26,857 nt of DNA from a virus. Shown piece after piece: positions 1 to 9,522 of the stretch. Numbering within the stretch: the stretch's first letter is position 1; every line of letters starts with the position of its first letter. The stretch spans positions 1 to 26,857 of the IMG/VR virus record IMGVR_UViG_3300046820_001604; one strand, written 5' to 3'. A program made the translations under genes and the position numbers. A model generated the notes under the pieces. It was given only the letters and a program-made list of their open reading frames with translations, had not been told where the DNA came from and ran no database searches.

Positions 1-230
1 CCTTTTCCAATACCTGCTTTATTTGCTGATTGTCTTACTTGACGATGATAAATCTCGATTTGTACTGCTTTATCAATAATCTTCATATCATCATCAGAAA
101 GCGCACTAAATACTTGTTTTACGCCATTTTTAGATAGTTCTTCAATCAATAAACTACCAAGAGGAAGTTTAGATAAATCTACTTCTGGAATACCGATTTT
201 CTTCTTCAAAAAGTTGCTAAATATACTCAT
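1..230 (-). CDS. Unknown phage protein, 5' part only (cut by window edge)
   Basis: The first 76 codons of a minus-strand gene are visible, and its 3' end lies beyond the left edge. The ATG at 228-230 is preceded by AGGAATAAATAA, a Shine-Dalgarno that overlaps the stop codon of the upstream lysin gene, so the two are translationally close. The visible protein begins MSIFSNFLKKKIGIPEVDLS and is rich in Lys, Leu, Ile and Asp. It looks mainly helical and has no signal peptide or membrane segment. I recognise no domain. Its place directly after the lysin would fit a late gene of the lysis or tail-end cluster, but that is only context. Confidence 0.7.
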   Translation of the reverse strand, partial: MSIFSNFLKKKIGIPEVDLSKLPLGSLLIEELSKNGVKQVFSALSDDDMKIIDKAVQIEIYHRQVRQSANKAGIGK

Positions 231-240
231 TTATTTATTC

Positions 241-765
241 CTAATATGTTTTTATAAATCCACCAAAAATGCCGAAGTTATTCCATTTTCTATGCTTGAT
301 ATAAACACCATCTCCATCAGCAGAAACAATATCAGTTTCAGGTCCAGTGTTTCCTTCAACCATTTTTACTCCGCCATCGATAGTATTTATTACAACTCCG
401 ATATGATAAATCCTGCCTTTTGTTTTGGAATAGAATAAACCAAGATATCCTTTTTTCAATAGTTCTGGATTTTCTCTTGCTTCTTGAACGCTAATCCATC
501 TTTTTTCTTTTTTAGCATAAGCAGCCCAATCAGGTGTCCATCCAGATAAGTCCATAAAAGATTTAGGTAGTTTCTTTTTGAGTTTTGTAGCAGCGGTAAT
601 CCATCTATATTTTACGAAAGCAGCACACCAAGCATAACCTTCATCCAATCCCACTGTTTTGAGATATTTGGCGATGTGGTCTCCTTGGTTGTCTCCGCCC
701 TTTTCTGTTGTGCCTACGTTGAGCAGAGCCTCGTCTGCTGCTAATATTGCGATTTGTTCTTCCAT
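241..765 (-). CDS. CHAP-like cysteine peptidase/amidase, probable endolysin
   Basis: This 174-aa protein is predicted to cut peptidoglycan. It shows the Cys-His plan of CHAP/NlpC-type hydrolases: Cys47 in the motif YAWCAAFV at the start of a helix, His121 in RIYHIGVV, and a polar third position at Glu137 or Asn139 in EGNTG. The N-terminal half holds a basic linker (TKLKKKLPK). There is no signal peptide and no separate cell-wall-binding domain, so export would need a holin or the protein could act from the virion. It follows the receptor-binding-like gene by 12 bases and precedes an unknown gene by 10. No clear Shine-Dalgarno precedes the ATG. A weak copy of the phage promoter-like motif lies at 770-779, just five bases upstream. 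A tail-associated lysin is the main alternative to a lysis enzyme. Confidence 0.75.
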   Translation of the reverse strand: MEEQIAILAADEALLNVGTTEKGGDNQGDHIAKYLKTVGLDEGYAWCAAFVKYRWITAATKLKKKLPKSFMDLSGWTPDWAAYAKKEKRWISVQEARENPELLKKGYLGLFYSKTKGRIYHIGVVINTIDGGVKMVEGNTGPETDIVSADGDGVYIKHRKWNNFGIFGGFIKTY

Positions 766-769
766 ATTT

Positions 770-779
770 CATTTTATCT
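770..779 (-). promoter_or_regulatory. Weak copy of the CGATAAAATA promoter-like motif before the lysin gene
   Basis: The minus strand reads AGATAAAATG here, 8 of 10 matches to the core found at the four exact sites. It overlaps the stop codon of the upstream gene and ends five bases before the lysin ATG. If used as a -10 element, the transcript would start near the ATG and be almost leaderless. The weak match makes chance plausible. Confidence 0.3.
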
Positions 780-3675
780 AACTAAATGTAACTCCACCGT
801 CATAACTACGAACAATAGTAATACCAGTTGTAGTATGAGAATAAACTAAATAAATAACATCATCTCTTGTATATGCTGCTAATCCATTTGTACTTACATT
901 TCCAGTAATAACAATAGAAGATGCTATAAAAGTATTTTCTGCTGGGTCTAATGCTATTCTTTTTATAGAACCACCACTATCTGTTGTTCTGAAAAAATGA
1001 AACTCAACTCCATTTTTATATATTGCTACTGCTGGTTGTGTTCCAGTTCCTAATGTAGTTGCCAATGTTGCCACTCCTGTTTCAAGATTATTTAGAATAT
1101 ATTTTTTTATTGTTCCTGTACTATCTTCAACATCTAAAATAAGATTGTTTGTACCACTATAAGTTTGCCATTTTATTGCTGCCCCAACTGCTCCTGTAAT
1201 ATTAGTAGTTAGAATAGTATAAGTTGAAAAATCAGGGGCTACATTTAGTAATAGTTTTATAGTTCCAGCATCTTGATAAGCAATAACGTGTTGGTACATC
1301 TCGCTATGGTCTGCTGATAAAACACCATAAACAACTGCTGGGTTTAGGAATGATTTACGATATTTTTTAGCAGCATATAAAGGTGTTATATTAGAAGTTA
1401 GTGTAAGATAATCTACTCTATGATTTTTATAAGATAAACCCATAGGAGTACCAGTTTTGTAAGTACCATTAGTAGCACTTACACCACTACCTCTATTAGC
1501 AAGAGTAGAAGATAATAATAAATCTACATTTCCAGCAAGTAATGGGGTTTTTGTACCTGATACTAATAATCCAAAAGCAGGTCCTCTCAAAATACTAACT
1601 GATGGTAATGTAATAAGAGGGAATGCTGTATTTTTATAAACTCCAAAAGGGTCGCCATAATCTGGTATTAGTTCATTAGTTATAAACTCATCAAAAATAG
1701 TTTGAGCAAGAACATCAGTATCTGCTTCTCCTTGATTTTGATAAACATTTAGATAATCTTTTTGAACAGTACCACCACCAGTATCTGCTTTGTAAGTAAT
1801 ACCACCAAGCCAGAAACTATAACCAGTAATAGAGTTTGCGTATGATTGCCTACCACTTCCAACAACAGTAGAAGGAGAAGACGTAAATCCCTTATGATTT
1901 CCTTGTATTCTTGTAGTAAGGTCTTGTATTGTAGTATTTGCGAGAGTTACAACACCAGATACTTTTAGAACATCAAACTCTTCCTCGTGTTTACCAGAAG
2001 TATTAGCAGACCATAATCTTCTTCCAAAATAAGTTGTTCCAGCAGTAGCATCTGTTTGTACCTTTACATAATATTCTGGTGGAAAACAATAATCTGCTTG
2101 ACAAGATTGAGTATCAGCAACAAGAAAAACTCTTCCTAATGTAATGGAAGGATTTGTTATTTGTAAACTTCCTATTCTTGCTACTCCAAACCAATCTTGA
2201 TTTTGTCTTTCTTGTAATGGATTAGAACCAGAAGGATTTAGTCTTGGATATGGGTCATCTTGGTCATCTATACTTGCTGATTTATTAGGTGGAATACATA
2301 AATCAAATCTTTTTCTTTCAAATGTAGGAGAAGAAGTACTAAAAGTATAAGTTTTAGCATCAGCACCTGGCATACAAGATAATGTTAGAGTATCTGAAAA
2401 TAAAGCACCAGTATTACTTTTTACTTCTATTTCAAGATATCTATAAGAGTTGAAGTTTTCTGTTGGAGAGAATGTACGAAGATTAGAAACTCCACCAGCA
2501 GTTATTTCAGTTTCATTAGCAAGTTCAACGTGGGCACCAGCAAAGTTCCAGCCTCTAAAAGGAAGTCTTGTATATTTAGGGTCATCTCCATTAGCAGTTA
2601 GAGAAGAACCAATAATAGCAGTTTTTATAAGGTTAGGTAATGTAAAAACAGGACCAGTATTTACAGTTTGAGGAGAAGCACCTGGATAAGCAGTAAGAGT
2701 TGATGAAATACTATAATCATAATAGGTATCGCTTTCATCATAACTTCCTGTGCGAACTATGTCTCTATAACCTAAACCAGCATTATCTACACCAGTTATT
2801 CTAATAGTTAGAGCATTAGGATAAGATACATCATAAGCATTGATTTTACCCAAAAACTTCATACGTCTTTCTAATGCTGTATGAGAAGACATTGTAATAG
2901 AAGAGTTTTGAGGGTCTCCAAAAACATCATCAGTACCAATAATCCTACAATCTACACTACTACCAGTATGAGTAGCGAAAAAGTTAGAGTTTATAAAGTT
3001 TAGGTGGCTATATCCTGGTACTGCTATACTATTTGTAGTCATAGCATTTATTGTTAGATTACTTATGCCAGAAACAGCACCACTCTTGAAAAATGTACTA
3101 ATATTTACATCATATCTATAATCAGTGGCTAACGCAGTAGAAACAGTTCCAGATGCTTGTACTGTATTTCCACTTATAGTTATTCTTGAAAGAGCAGTAC
3201 CACCAACAGTGCTTCTTTCATATTGTTTGTATGTTGTGTAAGAAGGATAATCTAAAACAGCAGTGGCAGTTTCATTTACATCATATTTTATATCTGATGG
3301 AACCTCGAAATAAAATGTGCCACTAATAGTACCTAATGAAATAGTAGCAAAACTATTAGCAGCAAAAGGTCCACCACTTGCTAATAAAATATCTCCTGTT
3401 GTTGATGCTCCGTGGCCATTATTTACAGTAATACGAGCAAGTAAAGACCAAGACCAAGGTGTACCAGGCCCACCAGGTTGAGAATAAGTAATGATATCTC
3501 TTACTCTTGCAGAACATCCATAATGACCACCAATAGTAAAATCAAACTGTGTATTTTGCATATAAGAACCAGGTGGCAAAAGACCAGTAGGGTCAAATAC
3601 TCTTCTATTATAGTTAGTAAAAGTAAATAGACCCTCCTGTTTGCTTGTTCTTGATAAATCAGTAAATGTAGGCAT
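778..3675 (-). CDS. Large beta-rich tail protein, candidate receptor-binding/fiber protein
   Basis: This 965-aa protein is probably exposed at the tail tip. It is almost entirely short beta strands rich in Thr, Ser, Gly, Asn and Tyr, with few predicted helices. No enzyme motif is visible. From about residue 760 to the end there are sialidase-propeller-like blades, with alternating AYQDAGTIKL- and VEFHFFRTTDSGG-type strands. The last residues, SYDGGVTFS, match an Asp-box (S-x-D-x-G-x-T-F). The start codon overlaps the stop of the tail-tip gene (TAATG) with no strong Shine-Dalgarno, suggesting translational coupling. Its position after the tail-tip protein and before the lysin is where siphophages often encode the receptor-binding protein. 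That role is inferred from position and composition only. Confidence 0.65.
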   Translation of the reverse strand: MPTFTDLSRTSKQEGLFTFTNYNRRVFDPTGLLPPGSYMQNTQFDFTIGGHYGCSARVRDIITYSQPGGPGTPWSWSLLARITVNNGHGASTTGDILLASGGPFAANSFATISLGTISGTFYFEVPSDIKYDVNETATAVLDYPSYTTYKQYERSTVGGTALSRITISGNTVQASGTVSTALATDYRYDVNISTFFKSGAVSGISNLTINAMTTNSIAVPGYSHLNFINSNFFATHTGSSVDCRIIGTDDVFGDPQNSSITMSSHTALERRMKFLGKINAYDVSYPNALTIRITGVDNAGLGYRDIVRTGSYDESDTYYDYSISSTLTAYPGASPQTVNTGPVFTLPNLIKTAIIGSSLTANGDDPKYTRLPFRGWNFAGAHVELANETEITAGGVSNLRTFSPTENFNSYRYLEIEVKSNTGALFSDTLTLSCMPGADAKTYTFSTSSPTFERKRFDLCIPPNKSASIDDQDDPYPRLNPSGSNPLQERQNQDWFGVARIGSLQITNPSITLGRVFLVADTQSCQADYCFPPEYYVKVQTDATAGTTYFGRRLWSANTSGKHEEEFDVLKVSGVVTLANTTIQDLTTRIQGNHKGFTSSPSTVVGSGRQSYANSITGYSFWLGGITYKADTGGGTVQKDYLNVYQNQGEADTDVLAQTIFDEFITNELIPDYGDPFGVYKNTAFPLITLPSVSILRGPAFGLLVSGTKTPLLAGNVDLLLSSTLANRGSGVSATNGTYKTGTPMGLSYKNHRVDYLTLTSNITPLYAAKKYRKSFLNPAVVYGVLSADHSEMYQHVIAYQDAGTIKLLLNVAPDFSTYTILTTNITGAVGAAIKWQTYSGTNNLILDVEDSTGTIKKYILNNLETGVATLATTLGTGTQPAVAIYKNGVEFHFFRTTDSGGSIKRIALDPAENTFIASSIVITGNVSTNGLAAYTRDDVIYLVYSHTTTGITIVRSYDGGVTFS

Positions 3676-6600
3676 TAGAGTGTACTATATACTTTGAAAG
3701 TTAGTGGAATATTTAGAGTATAACCTGAACCAACAGCATTTGATAATGTAATAACTACATTATAAGTATTACCAACGTGTGTAGAGTTTGGTGTCCAGTT
3801 TATAACAACATCAGTATATACACCATTTGAAGTTGTACTAAATGTCATTCCACTTGGTGCTCCTGATGTAGTTAGTGTACTTGTAGCAGTATCAAGAACA
3901 TTTTGAACTATTTTTACAGCAGTACCACTCAAACAGTTGATAGTATTTGTAAATATTCTATTGTAATCTTCATTAGGAATAATACTATTTACATTCAACA
4001 ATGATGTTTTTACTGCTCTATATGTAGCATTAGCAACATTTATAGTTTCAGGATTATTTGCTATTCCACCACTATAAGTAATGATATTTTCTTTTACAAA
4101 ATCAACTCTCCAACTAATAATCTTATAAATACCTTCTGTTGTACCATCAAGATTTTTCAATGTTATAGCATCATCTAAATCAAGTTTTTCATATTCATAT
4201 AAAGTAATATATGTTGGGTCAGTAGAAAAAACACTATTTATAAGAGGTATTTCAGCATAAGATGCCAATGTAAGATTTGTATTACTTGATATACTTTCTA
4301 TTTTTCCAATATATGTACCATCATTTTTATAGATTTTTTGTCCAATAGAAAGTTCAGTAGTAAATAATGTTCCAATACCAACAACAACACGAGAGTTAGT
4401 AAGAGTAGTAATGGTTCCAGTTTTATTACCACCATAAGCAACATTGGTCTCTTTTGAAGTACTATTGAAATAAGTAAGAAAATCAGATGTAAACTCTATT
4501 ATTTCTCTACCAGTGCTCAATCTATTGAATAATGCTTGCGCTGATTTTGAAACAATATATTGGTCAGTAAGTCTATCATTCATATAACAAAAAGTTTTTA
4601 CCATTCCAAGCCAGTTATTTGGTCTTGATGTTGAATATGGATTTTGACTATTGACATCATCTATAATGCTTGTAATCCTGTCATTATTTGATTTATCAAT
4701 ACCAACTACAATAACTTGATTTGCTTCTGGTGCTTCATAAACTTTTTGAATATCTCTTATAGTTCTTTTATATGTTTTTTCAATAGGGATAGAGCCATAA
4801 GTATTAGCAGATTGTTCATTCAAATATAAATCTAATAATGAACTACTTGGTTTCCAATCATTTTCATTGAACTGAAAACCAATATCTCTAATATATCTAT
4901 TATAGAAAGTAGAATATGCCCATTTAGTTCTACTACTAAATACTACATTTTGCGCTATTTCTGAACGTATTTTTTCAATATATGAACCTACACTATCTGA
5001 AATAACAGGAGTGTAGTTATATTGACCATTACTATTTGACCTATTGTATGGTAATAGTTGTGTAAGAATATTTGGAGTAAATCCAACACTATCAGATATA
5101 CCTAATGTTCCACCATACTTACATAATCTTTGAATAGTCTCTGCTAATGTATAGTTATCATATGAAGGTGCTTTTGAGAAAAATACATCATTCAATAAAG
5201 ATTTTTTACAATGTCCACTAAATGTAAGTAATGAATATTTATCATAGTTTAAACCTTTTATATATTCAATAGAAGGATTATCAACCATACCATCAAAAAT
5301 AATAACTTCTTGAAAGTTATTATTTCTTGGTTTCAAAGTTATTTTCAATGACCTATTAGATATTTTTTCTGGATTTGTAATACCTAAATCAATCATATTT
5401 TGTTTTCTTGTTGAAAAACTTACATTTAGATATCCATCTTCTGTTCTTTCTAATGATAAGTTTTCAAGAATAGATGTAATATCAACTTGTGTAGATGTAA
5501 TAGCATTTTGACCAAAAATATAGTTTTCATCTAAACTATAAAAAATCGTACTACTATCATTATTTTTCAAAGTATTAGTTGGGTCAGTAGCAGATATTTG
5601 ATAACATTTCATATAAACTGTATCATCTAATGAAAGTTCAGCAACATCTCCATCATTATTATATAGTTGAAAGTTAGCAGGAACAATATCAGTATATTGA
5701 GTACTTATTGCTGGTCCAAATATTTCTATTCCAGCGTTTACATCATTGTTTATTATTTGAGGTAATGCTGGCCAAAATACTGTATTAGTAGCAGAAAATA
5801 AAGGATTATAATATAAAGTTGCTGATGTATTTGAACTGATTGATGCTATTTTTCCAATATATCTATCTTGGGCATCATAAATATCTAAACCAACTCCATA
5901 TATAGTAAATAATGTACCAGTTCCAGTAATAACATTTGATGAAGTAGAAAAAGATATAGTTCCAGCAGTTTTTCTGACTACAAAATATTTCCCGCCAGAT
6001 GGAGCAAAAACATTACTATTATTTACAAGTGTCAAAGATGTAATAGAAGAAACAGATTGAATAGTTCCAACTTCAACTGCTGCTATTTTTCCTGGTATCC
6101 AAAATAATCTTCCAGCAACATCATCTACTATAAAATCAGTACTTGTACCTGTTATAGTTTTAGATGTAGTTGTTCCACTAATAGTACCAGTTCTCAAAGG
6201 ATATTGAGTATAAGAAAGATTTTTATATCCCTGTTGTGCTACTTCATTTACAATAGGTTTACTACTTATTTCCCAGTTTGAAAGGAAAAATAAGTTTGCT
6301 AACTGAAACGCAACTTTACCATTTGGAATAACAATACTAAAAGGTCCACCAGGCAATATTTCTGGTAATAAAAAAAGTTGAGAAGGAGTAGTAGTTCCAA
6401 CAGTTGTAGTTGAACCAACATAATATTTATCATTTGGTTGAGGATTATTAGGTTCATTCAAATCATCAAAACTATGAGAAAAGTTTAGACCAAAAGAAGT
6501 ATTTACAATAAGTTCTTTACCACGACAAGGAATAATATAAACATCATTATATTGATTATTTGCTGTTTGATTTGAAATATTAGTTGCTTGTTTATTATAG

Positions 6601-7382
6601 TTATTTTCAGTTCTTGAATATGTTTGTACTTTTAGTGGTTGTTTTTTATGATATTTACCAGCATAGTTTATATTAGCATTAGCATATAATGTTAGAGATG
6701 TTCCACTACTGACAGATAAAACTTTACCTATCAATCTTCCATCTTCTGTATATATAAAATCATTTGTGGCTAAATCTGCTACAAAAGTTGTATTTACACC
6801 AGTTACAACAGCAGTAGCAGTAGTAGCAAGAATAGTTCCTTGTAATAGTTTATATCCTCTATAAACATCGCAAGAACCATCATCTTTGAAATGAAGTTGA
6901 GTATCTCTATTTACAAAATCAGTACCAGCCCAAAATAACTTTGCTAATATTTGAGTATTACTATCTTTTTTATTTTGTTTTATGAAAGAAAAGAATAATG
7001 GACGATTTCTTTTTACTCCACCATTCAAAGAAATAGTAGAGTTCATAATAGCAGTATTGTTTGATAAACAATATATATAAGTATCTTTTGTACCGTAGAA
7101 ATCAAGATTTTTCCAAGAAGTAGGAGAAGTAAATGTAAAATCAGCAAGTTGATATCTATTATATCCTTGACCTACAAAAGTAGTTCTCCAACTTGGTGTC
7201 ATAGGAACAGGCATACCAAAAACACTACGAGTTACTGGTTCAATATAAGCATTTATAGAGGTAGAAGCATCAACAGAAGTTCCATCCATAGCATAAACTA
7301 ATGGATTTTTGAGATTTTTTCTATATTGTGGATAATCTAAATAAACTTTGATATCAAGTTCATCTAATGATGATGCTGGCAT
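3675..7382 (-). CDS. Tail-tip/baseplate hub-like protein with four inserted beta repeats
   Basis: This 1235-aa protein follows the tape measure and is the largest in the window. Residues about 620-1110 resemble a tail hub: beta-strand segments, then LAETIQRLCKYGG near residue 746 and helices around 800-880. That is the pattern of gp27/Mu gp44-type hubs, and I infer the match without a search. A beta domain of about 55 residues recurs at about 181-236, 397-455, 473-527 and 988-1042. Each copy begins with GTI plus Ser/Thr and ends with SISSNTSLTL-like text. The C-terminus, about 1150-1235, looks like a putative Ig/cadherin-type domain. AAGGAG lies upstream of the ATG, and the gene overlaps the tape measure stop by one base. 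The gene is very AT-rich. A fused distal-tail plus hub protein is likely. Confidence 0.7.
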   Translation of the reverse strand: MPASSLDELDIKVYLDYPQYRKNLKNPLVYAMDGTSVDASTSINAYIEPVTRSVFGMPVPMTPSWRTTFVGQGYNRYQLADFTFTSPTSWKNLDFYGTKDTYIYCLSNNTAIMNSTISLNGGVKRNRPLFFSFIKQNKKDSNTQILAKLFWAGTDFVNRDTQLHFKDDGSCDVYRGYKLLQGTILATTATAVVTGVNTTFVADLATNDFIYTEDGRLIGKVLSVSSGTSLTLYANANINYAGKYHKKQPLKVQTYSRTENNYNKQATNISNQTANNQYNDVYIIPCRGKELIVNTSFGLNFSHSFDDLNEPNNPQPNDKYYVGSTTTVGTTTPSQLFLLPEILPGGPFSIVIPNGKVAFQLANLFFLSNWEISSKPIVNEVAQQGYKNLSYTQYPLRTGTISGTTTSKTITGTSTDFIVDDVAGRLFWIPGKIAAVEVGTIQSVSSITSLTLVNNSNVFAPSGGKYFVVRKTAGTISFSTSSNVITGTGTLFTIYGVGLDIYDAQDRYIGKIASISSNTSATLYYNPLFSATNTVFWPALPQIINNDVNAGIEIFGPAISTQYTDIVPANFQLYNNDGDVAELSLDDTVYMKCYQISATDPTNTLKNNDSSTIFYSLDENYIFGQNAITSTQVDITSILENLSLERTEDGYLNVSFSTRKQNMIDLGITNPEKISNRSLKITLKPRNNNFQEVIIFDGMVDNPSIEYIKGLNYDKYSLLTFSGHCKKSLLNDVFFSKAPSYDNYTLAETIQRLCKYGGTLGISDSVGFTPNILTQLLPYNRSNSNGQYNYTPVISDSVGSYIEKIRSEIAQNVVFSSRTKWAYSTFYNRYIRDIGFQFNENDWKPSSSLLDLYLNEQSANTYGSIPIEKTYKRTIRDIQKVYEAPEANQVIVVGIDKSNNDRITSIIDDVNSQNPYSTSRPNNWLGMVKTFCYMNDRLTDQYIVSKSAQALFNRLSTGREIIEFTSDFLTYFNSTSKETNVAYGGNKTGTITTLTNSRVVVGIGTLFTTELSIGQKIYKNDGTYIGKIESISSNTNLTLASYAEIPLINSVFSTDPTYITLYEYEKLDLDDAITLKNLDGTTEGIYKIISWRVDFVKENIITYSGGIANNPETINVANATYRAVKTSLLNVNSIIPNEDYNRIFTNTINCLSGTAVKIVQNVLDTATSTLTTSGAPSGMTFSTTSNGVYTDVVINWTPNSTHVGNTYNVVITLSNAVGSGYTLNIPLTFKVYSTL

Positions 7383-8947
7383 TATGCTCTCCTTGGATTT
7401 ATATTCAAACTATTGGATATTTGAAATCCTCTTACAAGTTTTTCTACACCTCTATTGATATCATTAGAAGCATTTATCAAAGGACTTCCTGCTCCTCTTC
7501 TCAAACCAGATAGTTGCAAATCAGATATACCTTGATTTGCTAACATTCCACCACCATAAGTCATATTTCTCAAAGTGGCTTCCGCATTTACTCTTGTATG
7601 GTCTTCTATCTTTTTGAGATGTTGAGTTTGCTTTTCAATATGTTTTTCTGCTTTTGTTTTTTTATCTTTATTTCCAGCAGCATCTCTACCAGAACCTTCT
7701 GTTGCTCCTTTTCTCAACATTTCAGTTTCAGGAGTAAATCCAGGTCCTTTTCCAAATCCTGCTTGTATTCTTTTTGAATAATCTTCTGCTGTTTCTCCAA
7801 TAACACCTTTTAGTATAGCCATACTTCTTTGTTGTTTTGATAAATCAAGTTTTACATCTGGTATATATTGATTTTTTAGTTTATCAATATTTCCACCAAA
7901 AGGATTAGTCAATCTTTCAGTAAATATTTGTAAAGAAATGTCAAGATTATGAAGTTTTTTACCTATATATTCAAAAACAATACCAATACTTTCTCCCATT
8001 ATTTGAGCAAATGTTGGTATTGCTTGAAAATGAGCAAGGATAGTTCCAACTACATCTGCAATAATAGTTTGTACTTTTTTATTATCAATACCTTTTGAAA
8101 GATTATCCATCATACCTTTACCAATAGAAAGAAAACCTTTTATAGTATCAGCAATAACACCTGATTTTATTACAGCACCAAGAGTTTTATTTAGAGCATC
8201 AATAAGAGGGCCTGTAAATGAAATAAGTTCTTTACCTATTTGTTCTTTCAATCTTGTAAAGAAATCAGATAATGTTGCTAATCTTGCTTCAAATGTTTGT
8301 CCAACTTTTTCAGTAAGACCACTTGTCATTCTATCTATTTCATTCATTACTGCTTGTATAGCGGGTCTAATACCACCAACAAGTTTTCCTTCATCAAACT
8401 TCAAACCTGCTTTTACAAGGATATCAGAAAATCCTAATGATTGTAAAAGTTCTTGGTCTGGTTTTACTCCTGCTCTCAATAAGTTTAGAAGTCTAACCAT
8501 TCCTTGAAGTTTTTCAGAACCTCCACCAATAGCGTCAGCCCATTTTGCTAATCTTGGTACAGCAGCATTTACATTGAAACCAGATTGATGAAGTTGTAAA
8601 GTCATCTCTTTTAGTTGTTCAGTAGTAAGAGTAGAAACTTCTGCTACTTTATATAACATTTGATTGGTTTTATTTACATCTAATCCAAAAGCAGAAAAAC
8701 GAGCATTAGTAGTTTCTGCTGCCATACCTGCTTGAAAAAATGATTTAGTAAGGTCCAGTAACCCTGAACCCATACTTGATAAAATACCACCAACAATATT
8801 TCCAGTAGCAATGGCCATTACAGTATCTTTGAAAGCATTGGCCTTTTTAGAAGCATCATCAAAACCAGACCCTATTTTACTAACATCTGATTTTAGTTTT
8901 TCTGCTCCCTCTGTTCCAAACTTTACTATAAGTTCTGCAAATGTCAT
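7382..8947 (-). CDS. Tail tape measure protein (short)
   Basis: This 521-aa protein is the probable tape measure, which sets tail length and occupies the tail lumen. It is mostly helical. A Gly/Ala-rich hydrophobic stretch lies at about residues 42-64, and long amphipathic helices with repeated LKEQIGKEL- and TEKVGQTFEAR-type segments follow. The C-terminal third is charged, rich in Lys, Glu and Gln. At the usual rough scale of 0.15 nm per residue it would span about 78 nm, a short siphovirus tail. It sits directly after the frameshifted tail chaperone pair, the diagnostic context. Its ATG overlaps the chaperone extension's stop codon (TAATG), and AGGAAG upstream serves as ribosome site. Confidence 0.85.
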   Translation of the reverse strand: MTFAELIVKFGTEGAEKLKSDVSKIGSGFDDASKKANAFKDTVMAIATGNIVGGILSSMGSGLLDLTKSFFQAGMAAETTNARFSAFGLDVNKTNQMLYKVAEVSTLTTEQLKEMTLQLHQSGFNVNAAVPRLAKWADAIGGGSEKLQGMVRLLNLLRAGVKPDQELLQSLGFSDILVKAGLKFDEGKLVGGIRPAIQAVMNEIDRMTSGLTEKVGQTFEARLATLSDFFTRLKEQIGKELISFTGPLIDALNKTLGAVIKSGVIADTIKGFLSIGKGMMDNLSKGIDNKKVQTIIADVVGTILAHFQAIPTFAQIMGESIGIVFEYIGKKLHNLDISLQIFTERLTNPFGGNIDKLKNQYIPDVKLDLSKQQRSMAILKGVIGETAEDYSKRIQAGFGKGPGFTPETEMLRKGATEGSGRDAAGNKDKKTKAEKHIEKQTQHLKKIEDHTRVNAEATLRNMTYGGGMLANQGISDLQLSGLRRGAGSPLINASNDINRGVEKLVRGFQISNSLNINPRRA

Positions 8948-9509
8948 TATAATCTACTTCCTAATAAAGCATTGAGAATAGCAGAAGCATTATCTGCTTC
9001 TGCTTCCTCTATTTGCCTACCAATAAATGCTATTTCAGCGATTTGGTCAATGGATAAATCAACTTCTGCCGGATGCCTTTTTAGATACTTTACACAATAA
9101 TAAAGAACCTGCGAAGAACATCCGATTAGTCGTTTTTTGCTTTTTTTACCTTATCATCAATATTGTCAGTAGGATAAGCATTCAAAAACTCTGTAAGAAT
9201 ATGATAAAAACATTCTTTATTTGTTTTTGCTAATGAAGCAAAATCTTGAACAGCGTTGAATGTTTCTGGGTCATTATCTTGAACAACATAACATTTACCC
9301 ATAAGAGCAATCTGATAAAGCATACTATCAGGATAATCAGGATACTTTATTTTTAGATTTTGAATAAAGCCAGCATCAGGAAATAATGCTGCTGCTGTTG
9401 GTTCTGATAACTCCACAAAACATTCTTCTCCATCAGCAAACATTGATAAATCAATCTTTACAGATGGTCTTTGTTCTTTTGATTTTACTTTTGCTAATCC
9501 ACTAATCAT
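8947..9509 (-). CDS. Tail assembly chaperone G-T fusion made by -1 frameshift
   Basis: A second product can be read from the chaperone gene if ribosomes slip back one base at 9132-9138 (A AAA AAC). The frame then stays open for 61 more codons, to TAA at 8947-8949, whose last base is the first base of the tape measure ATG. The fusion is 187 aa: 126 from the short protein plus 61, with text such as LIGCSSQVLYYCVKYLKRHP and then an acidic helical end rich in Glu and Ala. This mirrors the lambda gpG/gpGT arrangement, in which the G-T product recruits tail-tube subunits to the tape measure. The extension has no start codon or ribosome site of its own. I read it by hand on the reverse strand, and its length fills the 180-base gap exactly. 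Confidence 0.85.
9126..9509 (-). CDS. Tail assembly chaperone, short form (gpG-like)
   Basis: This 127-aa protein is the normal, non-shifted product. It helps the tape measure and tail tube assemble and is absent from the mature virion in characterised siphophages. It lies between the tail tube gene and the tape measure, as expected. It is a small, mixed, acidic protein (PSVKIDLSMFADGEECFVEL) with helices in the second half and a lysine-rich end. The last codons, GTA AAA AAA GCA AAA AAC GAC TAA, carry two in-frame slippery heptamers. AGGAATAAAAT precedes the ATG. Sequence alone gives weak family evidence; gene order plus the frameshift make the call. Confidence 0.8.
   Translation of the reverse strand: MISGLAKVKSKEQRPSVKIDLSMFADGEECFVELSEPTAAALFPDAGFIQNLKIKYPDYPDSMLYQIALMGKCYVVQDNDPETFNAVQDFASLAKTNKECFYHILTEFLNAYPTDNIDDKVKKAKND
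9132..9147 (-). other. Programmed -1 frameshift site with two in-frame slippery heptamers
   Basis: The minus strand holds A AAA AAA (9141-9147) and A AAA AAC (9132-9138), both in the X XXY YYZ register of the upstream gene. They lie just before its TAA at 9126-9128. No stop codon occurs in the -1 frame between or after them until 8947. A AAA AAC is a well-known strong slippery word. I did not find a convincing long downstream hairpin. Confidence 0.8.
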
Positions 9510-9522
9510 ATTTTATTCCTTA

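Noticed and set aside
214-438. Plus-strand open frames (for example 214-438, 2450-2671, 9027-9233, 23601-23918)
   Set aside because: All lie opposite well-supported minus-strand genes, show no ribosome sites or domain-like sequence, and are typical shadows in AT-rich DNA.
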